Source: Algiphilus sp965216485
GTDB lineage: Bacteria > Pseudomonadota > Gammaproteobacteria > Nevskiales > Nevskiaceae
Reading direction: 5' to 3'
NCBI RefSeq assembly: GCF_965216485.1
Contig: NZ_OZ244162.1
Span: 1,054,001-1,118,000 of the forward strand
DNA length: 64,000 nt
The position numbers were made by a program, and so were the translations under genes. Below the pieces are notes generated by a model, which searched no databases, was not told the origin of the DNA, and worked only from the letters and a program-made list of their open reading frames with translations. Shown here piece by piece: positions 24,371 through 33,580 of this stretch (position 1 is its first letter; every line of letters begins with the position of its first letter).

Positions 24371-25141
24371 TCAGGCGGCGAACATCGCCGCGGTAAGTAC
24401 AAAATCCAGTCCCAACACCGACAGGGAGGACAGCACCACCGTGGTGGTGGTTGCACGCGAGACACCGGCTGCGGTGGGGGAGGCGTGATAGCCCTGATAG
24501 ACCGCGATCCACGCAATGGTAAGCCCGAACACGATGCTCTTGATGGTGCTGTCGATCAGGTCGCTGGCGTCCACGGCGCTCCGGATCTGGCTCCAGTAGC
24601 TGCCCGCGTCGACACCCAGCACTTCCACCCCGACCAGATGGCCTCCTGCGATGCCCAAGGCCATCGCGATAAAGATCACGTTCAGAATCGGGGTGGCGAT
24701 GAAGAGTCCGAGAAATCGCGGCGCCACTACCCTGGGCACGGGGTCGACGGCCATCATCGCGATGCCATCGAGCTGGTCGGTGGCGCGCATCAGGCCGATT
24801 TCCGCCGCCAGGGAGGACCCGGCGCGGCCGGCCAGCAGCAGCGCCGTGAGCACGGGGCCGAGTTCGCGGATGACGACGAGCGCCACCGACACGCCCAGTG
24901 CACTCTCGGCGGAAAACTGCACCAGCAGGCGATAACCCTGGAGGGCGAGCACCATGCCCACGAAGGCGCCGGCGATGACAATGATGGCGAGCGACAGGAG
25001 ACCGCTGTGATAAATCTGCAAGGCCAGCAGCCGAGGGCGCAGCAGCGCACCGGGTACCGCAAGCAGTGTCCGGAACAGGAACAGCACCGCCCGGCCCAGG
25101 CTTGCCAGTGTGTCCAGCGGCCAGCGCAGGAGCGTGGTCAT
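24371..25141 (-). CDS. mlaE: MlaE, permease of the Mla ABC transporter
   Basis: 256 residues with five or six membrane segments and the conserved permease block LVVIRELGPVLTALLLAGRAGSSLAAEIGLMRATDQLDG (spread over ~100–138), whose EIG-MxxTEQ-type loop contacts MlaF. Its ATG overlaps the mlaF stop (ATGA). The protein ends in a hydrophobic helix and moves phospholipid across the inner-membrane side of the Mla path. Confidence 0.95.
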   Translation of the reverse strand: MTTLLRWPLDTLASLGRAVLFLFRTLLAVPGALLRPRLLALQIYHSGLLSLAIIVIAGAFVGMVLALQGYRLLVQFSAESALGVSVALVVIRELGPVLTALLLAGRAGSSLAAEIGLMRATDQLDGIAMMAVDPVPRVVAPRFLGLFIATPILNVIFIAMALGIAGGHLVGVEVLGVDAGSYWSQIRSAVDASDLIDSTIKSIVFGLTIAWIAVYQGYHASPTAAGVSRATTTTVVLSSLSVLGLDFVLTAAMFAA

Positions 25142-25962
25142 GTGCGGGCCTCCAGCAGCGTGTCCTTGAGATCCGGCGCCGGATAGTGGAAGGGCTCCGG
25201 CCCATCCGGCTGCCCATCCAGGAACTGGCGGACCCGTGGGTCCTCACTGTCCCGCACTGAGGCCGCACTACCCGCGGCGCGCAGTTGCCCATGGGAAAGC
25301 ACATAGGCGTAGTCCGCAATCGACAAGGCCTCGCCGACGTCGTGAGAAACCAATACCGAGGTCGTGCCCAGTGCATCGTTGAGCTGGCGGATCAGGCGCA
25401 GCAGCACCCCCATGGAAATCGGGTCCTGGCCGGTGAAAGGCTCGTCATAGAGCACCAGGTCCGGATCCAGTGCAATGGCGCGTGCCAGCGCGACCCGGCG
25501 CGCCATGCCACCGGAGAGCTGGGCTGGAAACAGCCCGGCTGCGCCGCGCAGCCCCACCACCTCAAGCTTGAGCAGCACCTGATCGCGAATCTGGCGTGAG
25601 CCCAGGCGCGTGTGTTCGCGCAGTGGGAAGGCGACGTTGTCGAAGACCGTCAGGTCGGTCAGCAGCGCGCCTTGCTGGAATAGCATCCCCATGCGCTTGC
25701 GCAGGGCAAAGAGCTTGCGACGGGGCGCGGTGCCAATGTCGGTGCCGTCGAAGCACACGCTGCCACCCTGCGCGCGGATCTGTCCGCCAATGAGGCGCAG
25801 CAGCGTGGTCTTGCCGGTGCCCGACGGTCCCATGATGGCAGTGACCTTGCCACGCGGGATATCCAGATCAATGCCGTCGAACAGGATGCGATCGGACTGC
25901 GCGTGGCGCAGCCCGCGAATCTGGACCAGGCTGTCGGTGGCATCGGACATGGTGTCGAGCAT
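25138..25962 (-). CDS. mlaF: MlaF, ATPase of the Mla ABC transporter
   Basis: 274 residues. The ATG at 25962 has GAGGG 7 nt upstream; a second ATG four codons later lacks one. Walker A GPSGTGKTTLLRLIGG (~43), signature QLSGGMARRVALARA (~143) and Walker B DLVLYDEPFTGQDP are intact, with switch His in VLVSHDVGEAL. The Met-Ala after the signature Gly-Gly is typical of MlaF/Mkl ATPases. The gene begins only 24 bp after lipB, so the mla genes may be read from the upstream envelope operon. Confidence 0.96.
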   Translation of the reverse strand: MLDTMSDATDSLVQIRGLRHAQSDRILFDGIDLDIPRGKVTAIMGPSGTGKTTLLRLIGGQIRAQGGSVCFDGTDIGTAPRRKLFALRKRMGMLFQQGALLTDLTVFDNVAFPLREHTRLGSRQIRDQVLLKLEVVGLRGAAGLFPAQLSGGMARRVALARAIALDPDLVLYDEPFTGQDPISMGVLLRLIRQLNDALGTTSVLVSHDVGEALSIADYAYVLSHGQLRAAGSAASVRDSEDPRVRQFLDGQPDGPEPFHYPAPDLKDTLLEART

Positions 25963-25986
25963 GGTGTGCCCTCGCTGAACCGGGCG

Positions 25987-26658
25987 TTAAACCCCGGCCG
26001 CCGCCTGATCCGAACTGGACAGAGGTGCGAGGCAGCGATTGTGCAAAGCTAAGGCCAGGGTCTCACTGACAGCGGCAATGCCGTCGTTGCAGCCGTGGTC
26101 GCGCATCTGCGTCATGACCTGGCCTTGCATGCCGCAGGGATTGATGCGTTCAAAGGGCTGCAGGTCCATGTCGATGTTCAGGGCCAGCCCATGGAAGGTG
26201 CAGCCCTGACGCACGCGCAGCCCTAGCGAGGCGATCTTGGCGCCATCTGCCAGATAGACGCCGGGCGCGTCGTCGCGCGGTCTGGCGCCTTGGATGCCGT
26301 GCTGCTCCAGTGTGTCCACCAGAGCCTGCTCGATGCGCTGTACCAGTCGGCGAATGCCGATGCCAAGGCGGTGCAAGTCCACCATCAAATAGCCCACGAG
26401 CTGGCCGGGGCCGTGGTAAGTCACCTGACCGCCGCGATCGCTCTGCACCAAGGGAATGTCGCCAAGATCGAGCAGGTGCTCGGGTCGGCCTGCCTGCCCC
26501 TGCGTGAACACCGGTGGATGCTGCAGCAGCCAGATTTCATCCGCTGTCGCCGCGTTCCGTCGTTCGGTAAAGCAGCGCATGGCTGCGAAACTGGCCTCGT
26601 AGCAGACGAAGCCGAGGCGGCGGAAGATGGGGTTGGGGACTGCCGTGATGTCGTTCAC
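25987..26658 (-). CDS. lipB: Octanoyl-[acyl-carrier-protein]:protein transferase
   Basis: 223 residues from GTG 26658, which overlaps the ybeD stop as GTGA; the longer open frame upstream is ybeD read in another frame. Motifs are PPVFTQGQAGRPEHLL, SDRGGQVTYHGPGQLVGYLM split at ~70–92, the catalytic Lys in GAKIASLGLR and the catalytic Cys in ERINPCGMQG. LipB moves octanoyl groups from ACP to lipoyl domains, the first step of lipoate assembly. lipA is not in the window. Confidence 0.94.
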   Translation of the reverse strand: MNDITAVPNPIFRRLGFVCYEASFAAMRCFTERRNAATADEIWLLQHPPVFTQGQAGRPEHLLDLGDIPLVQSDRGGQVTYHGPGQLVGYLMVDLHRLGIGIRRLVQRIEQALVDTLEQHGIQGARPRDDAPGVYLADGAKIASLGLRVRQGCTFHGLALNIDMDLQPFERINPCGMQGQVMTQMRDHGCNDGIAAVSETLALALHNRCLAPLSSSDQAAAGV

Positions 26659-26948
26659 AGTGCCATCAGCACCGATGATTCCGCAGCGATGGCGGCACGG
26701 ACCTGGGCGATATGCTCCAGTTTGGTGGCGTGCAGGCGCAGTCGCAGACAGACAAAATTGCCGTTGCGCGATGGCTGGCGCTCGCACTCGATGGTTGCCT
26801 CCGTGGCCGCGCGGCACCGTGCGAGCAGTCCCTGCTCTGCGCTTTCGTCGGGGCGGACGAAGATCTTGAAGGGCACCGTGCAGGGCAGGGTGTAGACCGC
26901 CTCGTCGGGCACGGCATCGCCCGGCTGGAATGTGGTCTTCTTAGACAC
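26655..26948 (-). CDS. ybeD: YbeD/DUF493 family protein
   Basis: 97 residues from GTG 26948. The start overlaps the dacA stop by 8 nt and the stop overlaps the lipB start, a fully coupled chain. The sequence has the ferredoxin-like (ACT-related) DUF493 pattern: YTLPCTVPFKIFVRPDESAE, RQPSRNGNFVCLRLRLHA and a final helix EHIAQVRAAIAAESSVLMAL. The dacA–ybeD–lipB order is widely kept in Gammaproteobacteria. YbeD's molecular role is unknown; a link to lipoylation or envelope control is inferred from this synteny. Confidence 0.9.
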   Translation of the reverse strand: MSKKTTFQPGDAVPDEAVYTLPCTVPFKIFVRPDESAEQGLLARCRAATEATIECERQPSRNGNFVCLRLRLHATKLEHIAQVRAAIAAESSVLMAL

Positions 26949-28080
26949 CAAGGCGCAGTCGCACGGCGTCGATGAGACGCTTGACAATACCGCCCTGCGC
27001 CACATCTTCGTTAGCCACCAGCGGCTCGACCAGCAGTGTTTCGTCGTCGAGGGTGACAGTGAGGGTGCCGAGCTGGGCGCCCTTGGCGATAGGTGCCTGC
27101 AGCGGCGATTGCACTTCCGCCTGCAGCCGGATGCGCTCCTCGGCATCGCGCGGCAGACTCACATGCAATGCCTTGCGGACACCCACGTTGACTTCGGAGA
27201 GTGCTCCGCCAAAGACACGGTGGGTCTGCACCGCTTCGCCTTCTTCGAACAGCGTCACGGTGTCGAAGAAGCGGAAACCGTAGTTAAGTAGCGCCAGACT
27301 GTCCTGCTCACGCGCGTCGGGGCTCGAGGTGCCGAGTACCACGGCGATCAGACGGCGGCCGTCTCGCTCGGCGCTGGAGGCTAGGCAATATCCCGATTCA
27401 CTGGTATAGCCCGTCTTGACGCCATCCACCGAGTCGTCGCGCCACAGCAGCCGGTTGCGGTTGAATTGCCGGATCTCGTTGTAGGTGTACTCCTTCTCGG
27501 CGTACATCCCGTAGCCTTCGGGGAAGTCCTGGATGTGGGCGCGGACCAGGGTCGCAATATCGCGCGCGGTGGAGCGATGGCTCTCCGCCGGCATGCCAGA
27601 GGCATTCTCGAAGTGGCTGTTGTCCATGCCGAGGCGCTGAGCGGTGGTGTTCATCATGCTTGCGAAGCCGGCCTCGCTGCCTGCGAGATGCTCGGCAACG
27701 GCAACGCTGGCGTCGTTGCCGGATTGCACGATGATGCCGCGCAGCAGTTCCTCCAGGCTGACCTGGGAGCCGACCTCGATGAACATGCGCGACTGCGAGG
27801 AGTCGATGCCCTGGCGCCAGGCCTTCTCTGAAATCAGTACCGGGTCATCCATGGCCGCACGTCCGGCCGCGATTTCCTCGAAGGCGACGTAGCTCGTCAT
27901 CACCTTGGTGATGGAGGCAGGGCTGCGCTTCTTGTCCGGATTCTTCGCGGTAAGAATCTGCCCGGTGGCGCCATCCATCAGCACATAGGCTTCGGCATCG
28001 AGCGGTGGTGGCTCCGGAACCGGCTTGGCGGAGACGGCAAAACAGGCGAAGACGAGAAGGATCGGGGCAAAGCGGGGCAT
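26941..28080 (-). CDS. dacA: D-alanyl-D-alanine carboxypeptidase (PBP5/6 type)
   Basis: 379 residues with a signal peptide (ILLVFACFAVSA). The three penicilloyl-serine transferase motifs are present: SITK (SPASITKVMT), SGN (IVQSGNDASVAVAEHLAG) and KTG (DGVKTGYTSESGYCLASS). The C-terminal beta domain (GVRKALHVSLPRDAEERIRL) ends in an amphipathic helix (IVKRLIDAVRLRLGV) that holds the enzyme on the outer face of the inner membrane. It trims the terminal D-Ala of peptidoglycan stem peptides. The gene follows rlpA by 82 bp. Confidence 0.96.
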   Translation of the reverse strand: MPRFAPILLVFACFAVSAKPVPEPPPLDAEAYVLMDGATGQILTAKNPDKKRSPASITKVMTSYVAFEEIAAGRAAMDDPVLISEKAWRQGIDSSQSRMFIEVGSQVSLEELLRGIIVQSGNDASVAVAEHLAGSEAGFASMMNTTAQRLGMDNSHFENASGMPAESHRSTARDIATLVRAHIQDFPEGYGMYAEKEYTYNEIRQFNRNRLLWRDDSVDGVKTGYTSESGYCLASSAERDGRRLIAVVLGTSSPDAREQDSLALLNYGFRFFDTVTLFEEGEAVQTHRVFGGALSEVNVGVRKALHVSLPRDAEERIRLQAEVQSPLQAPIAKGAQLGTLTVTLDDETLLVEPLVANEDVAQGGIVKRLIDAVRLRLGV

Positions 28081-28162
28081 TGAGGCTCTGAGTTCCAGGC
28101 AGGAGGAGGATGATACCGGCTATGGCACGGAAGGCGACCCGGGCAGGCGTGGCCGCGAGGGA

Positions 28163-29062
28163 TCAGGGCGTTGCCGGAATGGTACGCGCCATCAAAGCGC
28201 GCTCGGCAAGCCACAGGCGGATATCCTCCGCTTCCCGGCGGCTCTCCAGCGGGCCGACGCGGACTTCGTGGCGGGCACGTTCGCCGTCAGTCACGAGATG
28301 GATCGTGACCTTGTCGAGTCCCATGGCCAGCAACCGCTCGCGCAGCTCGACGGCGTGGACTGGATCTTCAGTGGCGGCGCCGACGGCAACGAAGGCGTTG
28401 TCGGTGCTGCCGCGGCTTGGTGCGCGCGTCATCGCTGCCTCGGTGGTGGCCGGTGACGGCTGTTCGACTGCCACCTCGTCGGGCAGCGGTGCCGGCGTCG
28501 TCAAGGCCTCGACTTCCACTTCGGCGTGTCCGTCGGAGATGATGTCCAGGCGCGCGGCCGCGGCATAGGACAGATCGATGATGCGCCCTTCATGGAAGGG
28601 GCCGCGGTCATTGACCCGCACCACGGCCGAACGGCCATTGCCGAGATGGGTCACGCGCACAAAGCTGGGCAGCGGCAGGGTCTTGTGGGCCGCGGTCATG
28701 GCATACATATCGTAGGGCTCGCCACTGGATGTGCGCCGCCCGTGGAATTTCTTGCCATACCACGAGGCGCCACCACGTTCGCGGTAGCCCGCTGCCGTCG
28801 GCAGCACGTAGTAGCGCTTGCCGAAGACCTCGTAGCTGTCCGGGTTACCGTAGCGGCTCTTCGCTTCGGGCCGGACTTGCGCGTCCGGCACCGTGGCAAT
28901 GCCGTCGGGGACCTCGTGCGCGGCGGGACCGCGGTCCTTCTCGTGTGCGGGGGCCGGGCCCTCGCGCAGGAAATCGTCCTGCCCTTGGGGCGCGGGGCTA
29001 TGCGCACAACCGCCAAGCAGTAATGCCGAACAGAGCAGTGCCCGCGTGAATTGCTTGGTCAT
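28163..29062 (-). CDS. rlpA: RlpA septal-ring lytic transglycosylase, lipoprotein with SPOR domain
   Basis: 299 residues. Lipobox LLLGGC; then a linker; then the double-psi beta-barrel GGASWYGKKFHGRRTSSGEP with the catalytic Asp region VRVNDRGPFHEGRIIDLS (~95–175); then a Thr/Ala-rich linker and a C-terminal SPOR domain (~222–299; VAVGAATEDPVHAVELRERL, VRVGPLESRREAEDIRLWL). SPOR domains bind denuded glycans at division sites. Its ATG overlaps the mltB stop (ATGA). Confidence 0.95.
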   Translation of the reverse strand: MTKQFTRALLCSALLLGGCAHSPAPQGQDDFLREGPAPAHEKDRGPAAHEVPDGIATVPDAQVRPEAKSRYGNPDSYEVFGKRYYVLPTAAGYRERGGASWYGKKFHGRRTSSGEPYDMYAMTAAHKTLPLPSFVRVTHLGNGRSAVVRVNDRGPFHEGRIIDLSYAAAARLDIISDGHAEVEVEALTTPAPLPDEVAVEQPSPATTEAAMTRAPSRGSTDNAFVAVGAATEDPVHAVELRERLLAMGLDKVTIHLVTDGERARHEVRVGPLESRREAEDIRLWLAERALMARTIPATP

Positions 29063-30084
29063 GGCATGTAGCGTCCGGGCGGGTGGCCAGTGGCGCGCGA
29101 GATGCCCTCAGCCAGCTCCCCGACCGCCATGGCGTAGTAGGTGCGGGGGTTGTAACGCATGACCGAGAAGAAATTCGGGAGCGCAATCAGGAAGGAGCGG
29201 CCCTCGCTGCGCTCCAGCTCGAGCAGGCCAGCCGGCTGCTCGGGCGGCGCGCTGCGCGTGGGCTCCGCGCCCAGACGTGCCAGCGCGGCGATGGTGCTGT
29301 TCGGTCGCTTCGGGTTGAAAGTAATGGCGTCGGCACGCACTTCGAAGCGCCGCGGGGCCAGCGTCATCGCTTCATCCGGGCGCCATGCGGAGGCTGGGTC
29401 ATAGTCGATGAGATAGCGTGCAATCGAGCCGATGGCATCCTCCGGCGTCCACAGATCCACGGTGCCGTCATCGTTGAAATCGACGGCCAGGCGGCGGATG
29501 TTGCTGGGCATGAACTGTGCCCATCCCATGGCTCCGGCATAGGAGCCCTTGGGTTTTGTCGGGTCCATGCCGGATTCGTGCGCCAGCACGAAGAAGGCAG
29601 TGAGCTCGGAAAAGAAGAAGGGCGTTCGGCTGGGGTGATCGAAACCCTGCGTCGCCAGCGCGTCGAGGACCCGAGTGCGCCCGGTATAGCCGCCATAGCG
29701 CGTTTCGATGCCCAGAATGGCGACGATCACTTCCGGCGGCACGCCGTATTGCGCCTGCGCACGCGCCAGCGTCTCGGCGTGTTCGCGCAGGAAGCGCACG
29801 CCCTTGTCGATCATCGCCTCGCTGATATGCATGGCGCGGTATTCGGTCCATGTGCGCGTACGTTCCGGGGCGTTGCGCTCCTGCTGAATCAATTCGGGTA
29901 GGCGCCGGGCCTCCGCAAGGCTTTGTCGTACGGCATCCAGTGCCTCGGTATCGAAGCCGTAATCCGCGCGCAGAGTGTCGAGCAAGGCCTGGGCGCGCGG
30001 ATGGTCGGCGTAGTTGGCCGCCGCGGGGGGCGTGTAGCCGAAGGCGAGCGGGATGAGGAGAAGGAAGGCGAAGCGCCGCATCAT
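29059..30084 (-). CDS. mltB: Membrane-bound lytic murein transglycosylase B
   Basis: 341 residues from ATG 30084, which overlaps the rodA stop by one base (TAATG); the longer open frame upstream is rodA's sequence out of frame. A signal peptide (FAFLLLIPLAFGYTPPAAA) lacks a Cys lipobox, so this copy is likely soluble in the periplasm. Motifs are the catalytic Glu in AILGIETRYGGYTGR, SYAGAMGWAQFMPSNIRRLA, DLWTPEDAIGSIARYL and a final SVMRYNPRTYYAMAVGELA. It cleaves glycan strands to 1,6-anhydroMurNAc ends. Confidence 0.93.
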   Translation of the reverse strand: MMRRFAFLLLIPLAFGYTPPAAANYADHPRAQALLDTLRADYGFDTEALDAVRQSLAEARRLPELIQQERNAPERTRTWTEYRAMHISEAMIDKGVRFLREHAETLARAQAQYGVPPEVIVAILGIETRYGGYTGRTRVLDALATQGFDHPSRTPFFFSELTAFFVLAHESGMDPTKPKGSYAGAMGWAQFMPSNIRRLAVDFNDDGTVDLWTPEDAIGSIARYLIDYDPASAWRPDEAMTLAPRRFEVRADAITFNPKRPNSTIAALARLGAEPTRSAPPEQPAGLLELERSEGRSFLIALPNFFSVMRYNPRTYYAMAVGELAEGISRATGHPPGRYMP

Positions 30085-31208
30085 TAACTTGGGACCAATT
30101 TGCGGTGGGTCTGGATGGACATGAGTATGCCGAAGCCGGCCATCAGGCTGACGATGGAGGTGCCGCCGAAGCTCATCAGCGGGAGTGGCACGCCCACCAC
30201 CGGGAGCAGTCCACAGACCATGCCGATGTTGATGAACACATAGCAGAAGAAAATGATGCCAAGGCTGCCACCGAGCAGACGCTGGAAGGTTTCCTGGCCG
30301 CGCAGTGCAATGATCAGACAACGTGCCGTCAATGCGAAATACAACAGAAGCAGTAGACCGGCGCCGATCAATCCGGTTTCCTCGGCGAAGGCGGCAAAGA
30401 TGAAATCGGTATGCGATTCGGGCAGGAAGTCCAGTCGGGCTTGCGTGCCCTCGCCCCAGCCTTTACCCAGCGCACCGCCGGAGCCGATGGCAATCTTGGA
30501 TTGGGTGATGTGGTAGCCGGCGCCCAACGGATCGCGTTCCGGGTTGAGGAAGGTCAGCACGCGCGAGCGCTGATAGTCGTGCATGTTGTACCAGAGCAGC
30601 GGGATGGCAGCCATGGCCGCGGCTGCGAAGCCGACGATCCACCGCCAGCGCAGCCCTCCGAGATACAAGGCGATCAGGCCGCTCATGGCAATCATCAATG
30701 CGGTGCCAAGATCGGGCTGCGCGCCTACCAGCGTCGCCGGAATCGCAATGAGCAGCAATACGACCGGCAGCCGACGCAGGCCGGGCGATACACCGGTAGC
30801 GTGCAGATACGTGGCCACCGTCATGGGCATGGCTAGTTTCATCAACTCCGAAGGCTGGAAGCGCACGACGCCAAGATTCAGCCAGCGTTGCGCGCCCTTG
30901 GAGGCATCGCCGAAGACCAGCACCAGGATGAGTAGGATCAGCGTGACCGTGTAGAACGCGGGCGCCACGGCGCGGTAGCCATCGGGCGGGATGCGGGCGC
31001 AGATGACGAGGACGGCCAACCCGACGCACAGGCGCTTGAGCTGGCTCCACAGCGCATTGGCGTCGCTGCCGGTGGCGCTGTAGAGCGTGGCCAGGCTGAC
31101 CGACAGCAGGACCAGGATCAAGGCCAGCAGCGGGCCGTCCAGGTAGTGGCGCGCAAAAAAGCCCTGGCTGCGGTGGTCGCGTCCAGAGTCGGCGGACAGC
31201 GGATTCAC
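30084..31208 (-). CDS. rodA: RodA, SEDS peptidoglycan glycosyltransferase
   Basis: 374 residues from GTG 31208, coupled to mrdA by a GTGA overlap. About ten membrane segments. SEDS features are WLNLGVVRFQPSELMKLAMP (with the WxxxG and PSE residues) and the catalytic-loop region KGWGEGTQARLDFLPESHTDFIFAAFAEE (spread over ~245–275). RodA polymerises lipid II together with PBP2 in the elongasome directed by MreBCD. Confidence 0.97.
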   Translation of the reverse strand: MNPLSADSGRDHRSQGFFARHYLDGPLLALILVLLSVSLATLYSATGSDANALWSQLKRLCVGLAVLVICARIPPDGYRAVAPAFYTVTLILLILVLVFGDASKGAQRWLNLGVVRFQPSELMKLAMPMTVATYLHATGVSPGLRRLPVVLLLIAIPATLVGAQPDLGTALMIAMSGLIALYLGGLRWRWIVGFAAAAMAAIPLLWYNMHDYQRSRVLTFLNPERDPLGAGYHITQSKIAIGSGGALGKGWGEGTQARLDFLPESHTDFIFAAFAEETGLIGAGLLLLLYFALTARCLIIALRGQETFQRLLGGSLGIIFFCYVFINIGMVCGLLPVVGVPLPLMSFGGTSIVSLMAGFGILMSIQTHRKLVPS

Positions 31209-33094
31209 GAGGGCGCTCCCTGCGGGGCGATCGCGTTCGCGGCATCCGGCTCGGCGAGCCAGGCATCCAGTACCTTGCGTGCCATCGGCGCGGCCACCGC
31301 GCCCCCGCTGCCGCCATGCTCGACAATGACGGCAACTGCAATACGCGGCTCGTCCGCCGGTGCAAAAGCCATGAACAGGGCGTGGTCGCGAAGGTGCTTG
31401 GGCAGACTCTCGTTGTCCGGTGCGATCTCGTCTTCCTGCGATAACCCGGCAACCTGCGAAGTGCCGGTCTTGCCGGCGATACGGTAGGTCGCCCCCCGGC
31501 CGACGCTCTGTGCGGTCCCGCCCGGGTCGTGCATTGTGGCGACCATGGAGTCATGAACCTCCGTCCAGTGCTCCGGGTTGGCGATGGGAATATCGGGCAG
31601 CGGTGACTGCGCCTGGGCAGTGGTGCGACCTTCGTCAACATGCTCGATGGCACGCAGGACATGGGGTGTGGCGCTACCGCCGCGCGTGGCGATCCGTGCC
31701 GTCATCAGCGCCACCTGCAGCGGCGTCATCGTCATGACGCCCTGCCCGATGCCGATGTTCAGGGTTTCACCGGGATACCACGCCTGACCGCGCACAGCCC
31801 GCTTCCAGGCCCGGGAGGGTGCAATGCCGGCGCGCTCGCCAGGAAGATCGATCCCGGTTTCCTTGCCCAGGCTGAACCAGCCAAGCATGTTCTCGATGCG
31901 ATCAATACCGAGTTCATGCGCGGTCTTGTAGAAGTAGACGTCGCAGCTTTCCGCCACCGCTCGTTCCAGATCCACCCAGCCGTGGCCGCGGCGCTTCCAG
32001 CACCGATAGTGCCGTGTGACATTCGGCAGCTCGAAATGACCCGGGCAATACACGCGCTGCTCCGGGCTCACGACGCGCTCTTCGAGAGCGATCATGGCCA
32101 TGACCGGCTTGATTGTGGAACCCGGGGGATAGGTACCCGCCAGCGCGCGGTTGTAGAGCGGGCGGCGGGGGTCGTTGTTCAGCGTGCGGTAGCGCTCGTG
32201 CGAGATCCCGTCGACGAAATGCCGCGGCTCGAAACCGGGTTCCGAGACCAGCGCCAGCACTTCGCCGTTGCGCGGGTCCATGGCGACGATGGCGCCCTCA
32301 TAGCCCTGCAGCGCTTCCTTGGCGACCAGTTGGAGCCGCGCATCCACAGTGAGGTGCAGATTGGAGCCGGGGGTGGCGGGTCGGTGATCGAGGTCCCGCA
32401 GCGGTCGCCCCGTGGCGTTCGTTTCGACGATCTTCGCGCCGGTGCTGCCGTGCAGCAACTCCTCGTACTGGCGTTCAATGCCGGTCTTGCCAATGTGCGT
32501 CGTGCCGCGATAGTCGGCCTCGCCGAACTGCTGCAGGTCGCGCTCGGTGACACCACCGACATAGCCCACCAGGTGTGACATGCTCTTGCCGAGCGGATAC
32601 TCCCGCGTCAGGCCGGCGCGGACATCCACGCCCGGGAAGTCATGGCGACTGACTTGAAAGCGCGCCACCTCCTCGAAGCTGAGGCGAGTGCGCACCGGTA
32701 CCCCCCGGTAGCTGGGGGTGCGTCGCCGCCGTTCGTGGAAGCGCTCGCGGTCCGAAGCATCGATTTTCACGATCGCACTCAATGCATCCAAAGTGGCTTC
32801 AATGTCCTTGACCTGCTCCGGCACCAGCTCAAGCACGTAGGCGGGACTGTTCTGCGCCAGCACCACACCGTTGCGGTCGAAGATGAGACCGCGCACCGGG
32901 GGTACTGTCACCAGCCGCATGCGGTTGTCGTTGGAGCGCGTCGAAAGCTGCTCGTGCTGCAGGATCTGCAGATCGAATGCACGCCACAGCAGCATCATCA
33001 TCAACAGCAGACAAAAGCCAAGCGCAATCAGCGTGCGCGCAAAGAAACTTCGGCGCTCCGCGTAGAGATCACGAAGGCGGTCGAAATTGCCCAT
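31205..33094 (-). CDS. mrdA: Penicillin-binding protein 2 (elongasome transpeptidase)
   Basis: 629 residues. One N-terminal helix (TLIALGFCLLLMMMLLWRAF), a pedestal domain (~50–220) and the transpeptidase domain with SxxK in PPGSTIKPVMAM, SxN-type AESCDVYFYKTAHELG and KTG in RIAGKTGTSQVAG. The N-terminal motif RLVTVPPVRGLIFDRNGVVL fits class B PBPs. It cross-links peptidoglycan made by RodA. The gene starts 3 bp after the mreD stop. Confidence 0.97.
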   Translation of the reverse strand: MGNFDRLRDLYAERRSFFARTLIALGFCLLLMMMLLWRAFDLQILQHEQLSTRSNDNRMRLVTVPPVRGLIFDRNGVVLAQNSPAYVLELVPEQVKDIEATLDALSAIVKIDASDRERFHERRRRTPSYRGVPVRTRLSFEEVARFQVSRHDFPGVDVRAGLTREYPLGKSMSHLVGYVGGVTERDLQQFGEADYRGTTHIGKTGIERQYEELLHGSTGAKIVETNATGRPLRDLDHRPATPGSNLHLTVDARLQLVAKEALQGYEGAIVAMDPRNGEVLALVSEPGFEPRHFVDGISHERYRTLNNDPRRPLYNRALAGTYPPGSTIKPVMAMIALEERVVSPEQRVYCPGHFELPNVTRHYRCWKRRGHGWVDLERAVAESCDVYFYKTAHELGIDRIENMLGWFSLGKETGIDLPGERAGIAPSRAWKRAVRGQAWYPGETLNIGIGQGVMTMTPLQVALMTARIATRGGSATPHVLRAIEHVDEGRTTAQAQSPLPDIPIANPEHWTEVHDSMVATMHDPGGTAQSVGRGATYRIAGKTGTSQVAGLSQEDEIAPDNESLPKHLRDHALFMAFAPADEPRIAVAVIVEHGGSGGAVAAPMARKVLDAWLAEPDAANAIAPQGAPS

Positions 33095-33097
33095 TGG

Positions 33098-33580
33098 CTA
33101 CGGCGTCTGCTGTGCCACGGGGCGCGGCCGCAGCAGCAGCACAAAGATGGGCCACAGCGGTACAGATACCAGGATGGGCCACCAGTGCGCCGATAGCGCA
33201 CTGTGCTCGCCGGTCATGGTGTCGAGCAGGCTCAGCAGGCTGGCATAGACCGCGAACAGCGCGGCTGCCGCCAGTGAGGACTGCCAGAGCGGGATCGCGC
33301 GCAGCAGACTCCGCCAGTGCAGCAGGAGCGCGAGCGGCACCAGCAATGCCACACAATGCAGTCCGAGGGTGACGCCGCGGGTGGCATCGAGTACCAGACC
33401 GGCCGCCATCGCCATTGGTAGCACCAGATAGGTCTCTCGGCGCAAGGTCCAGGCCGTGAGTACCAGCAGCAGCCAGTGCGGGCGCAGCATGTCGACCGGC
33501 AAGGGGACCGGTAGCAGTTTCAGCACCAGGGCGACCAGGGTCAGCGCCACCAGAAGGGGGAATTCACGCCAACCGATCAC
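33098..33580 (-). CDS. mreD: MreD, rod-shape membrane protein
   Basis: 160 residues from GTG 33580, overlapping the mreC stop (GTGA). Four to five membrane segments, with the family opening FPLLVALTLVALVLKLLPVP and the PHWLLLVLTAW and AAGLVLDATRGVTLGLHCVA segments. MreD links MreC and the PBP2–RodA pair in the elongasome. A charged tail (LLRPRPVAQQTP) follows the last helix. Confidence 0.93.
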   Translation of the reverse strand: MIGWREFPLLVALTLVALVLKLLPVPLPVDMLRPHWLLLVLTAWTLRRETYLVLPMAMAAGLVLDATRGVTLGLHCVALLVPLALLLHWRSLLRAIPLWQSSLAAAALFAVYASLLSLLDTMTGEHSALSAHWWPILVSVPLWPIFVLLLRPRPVAQQTP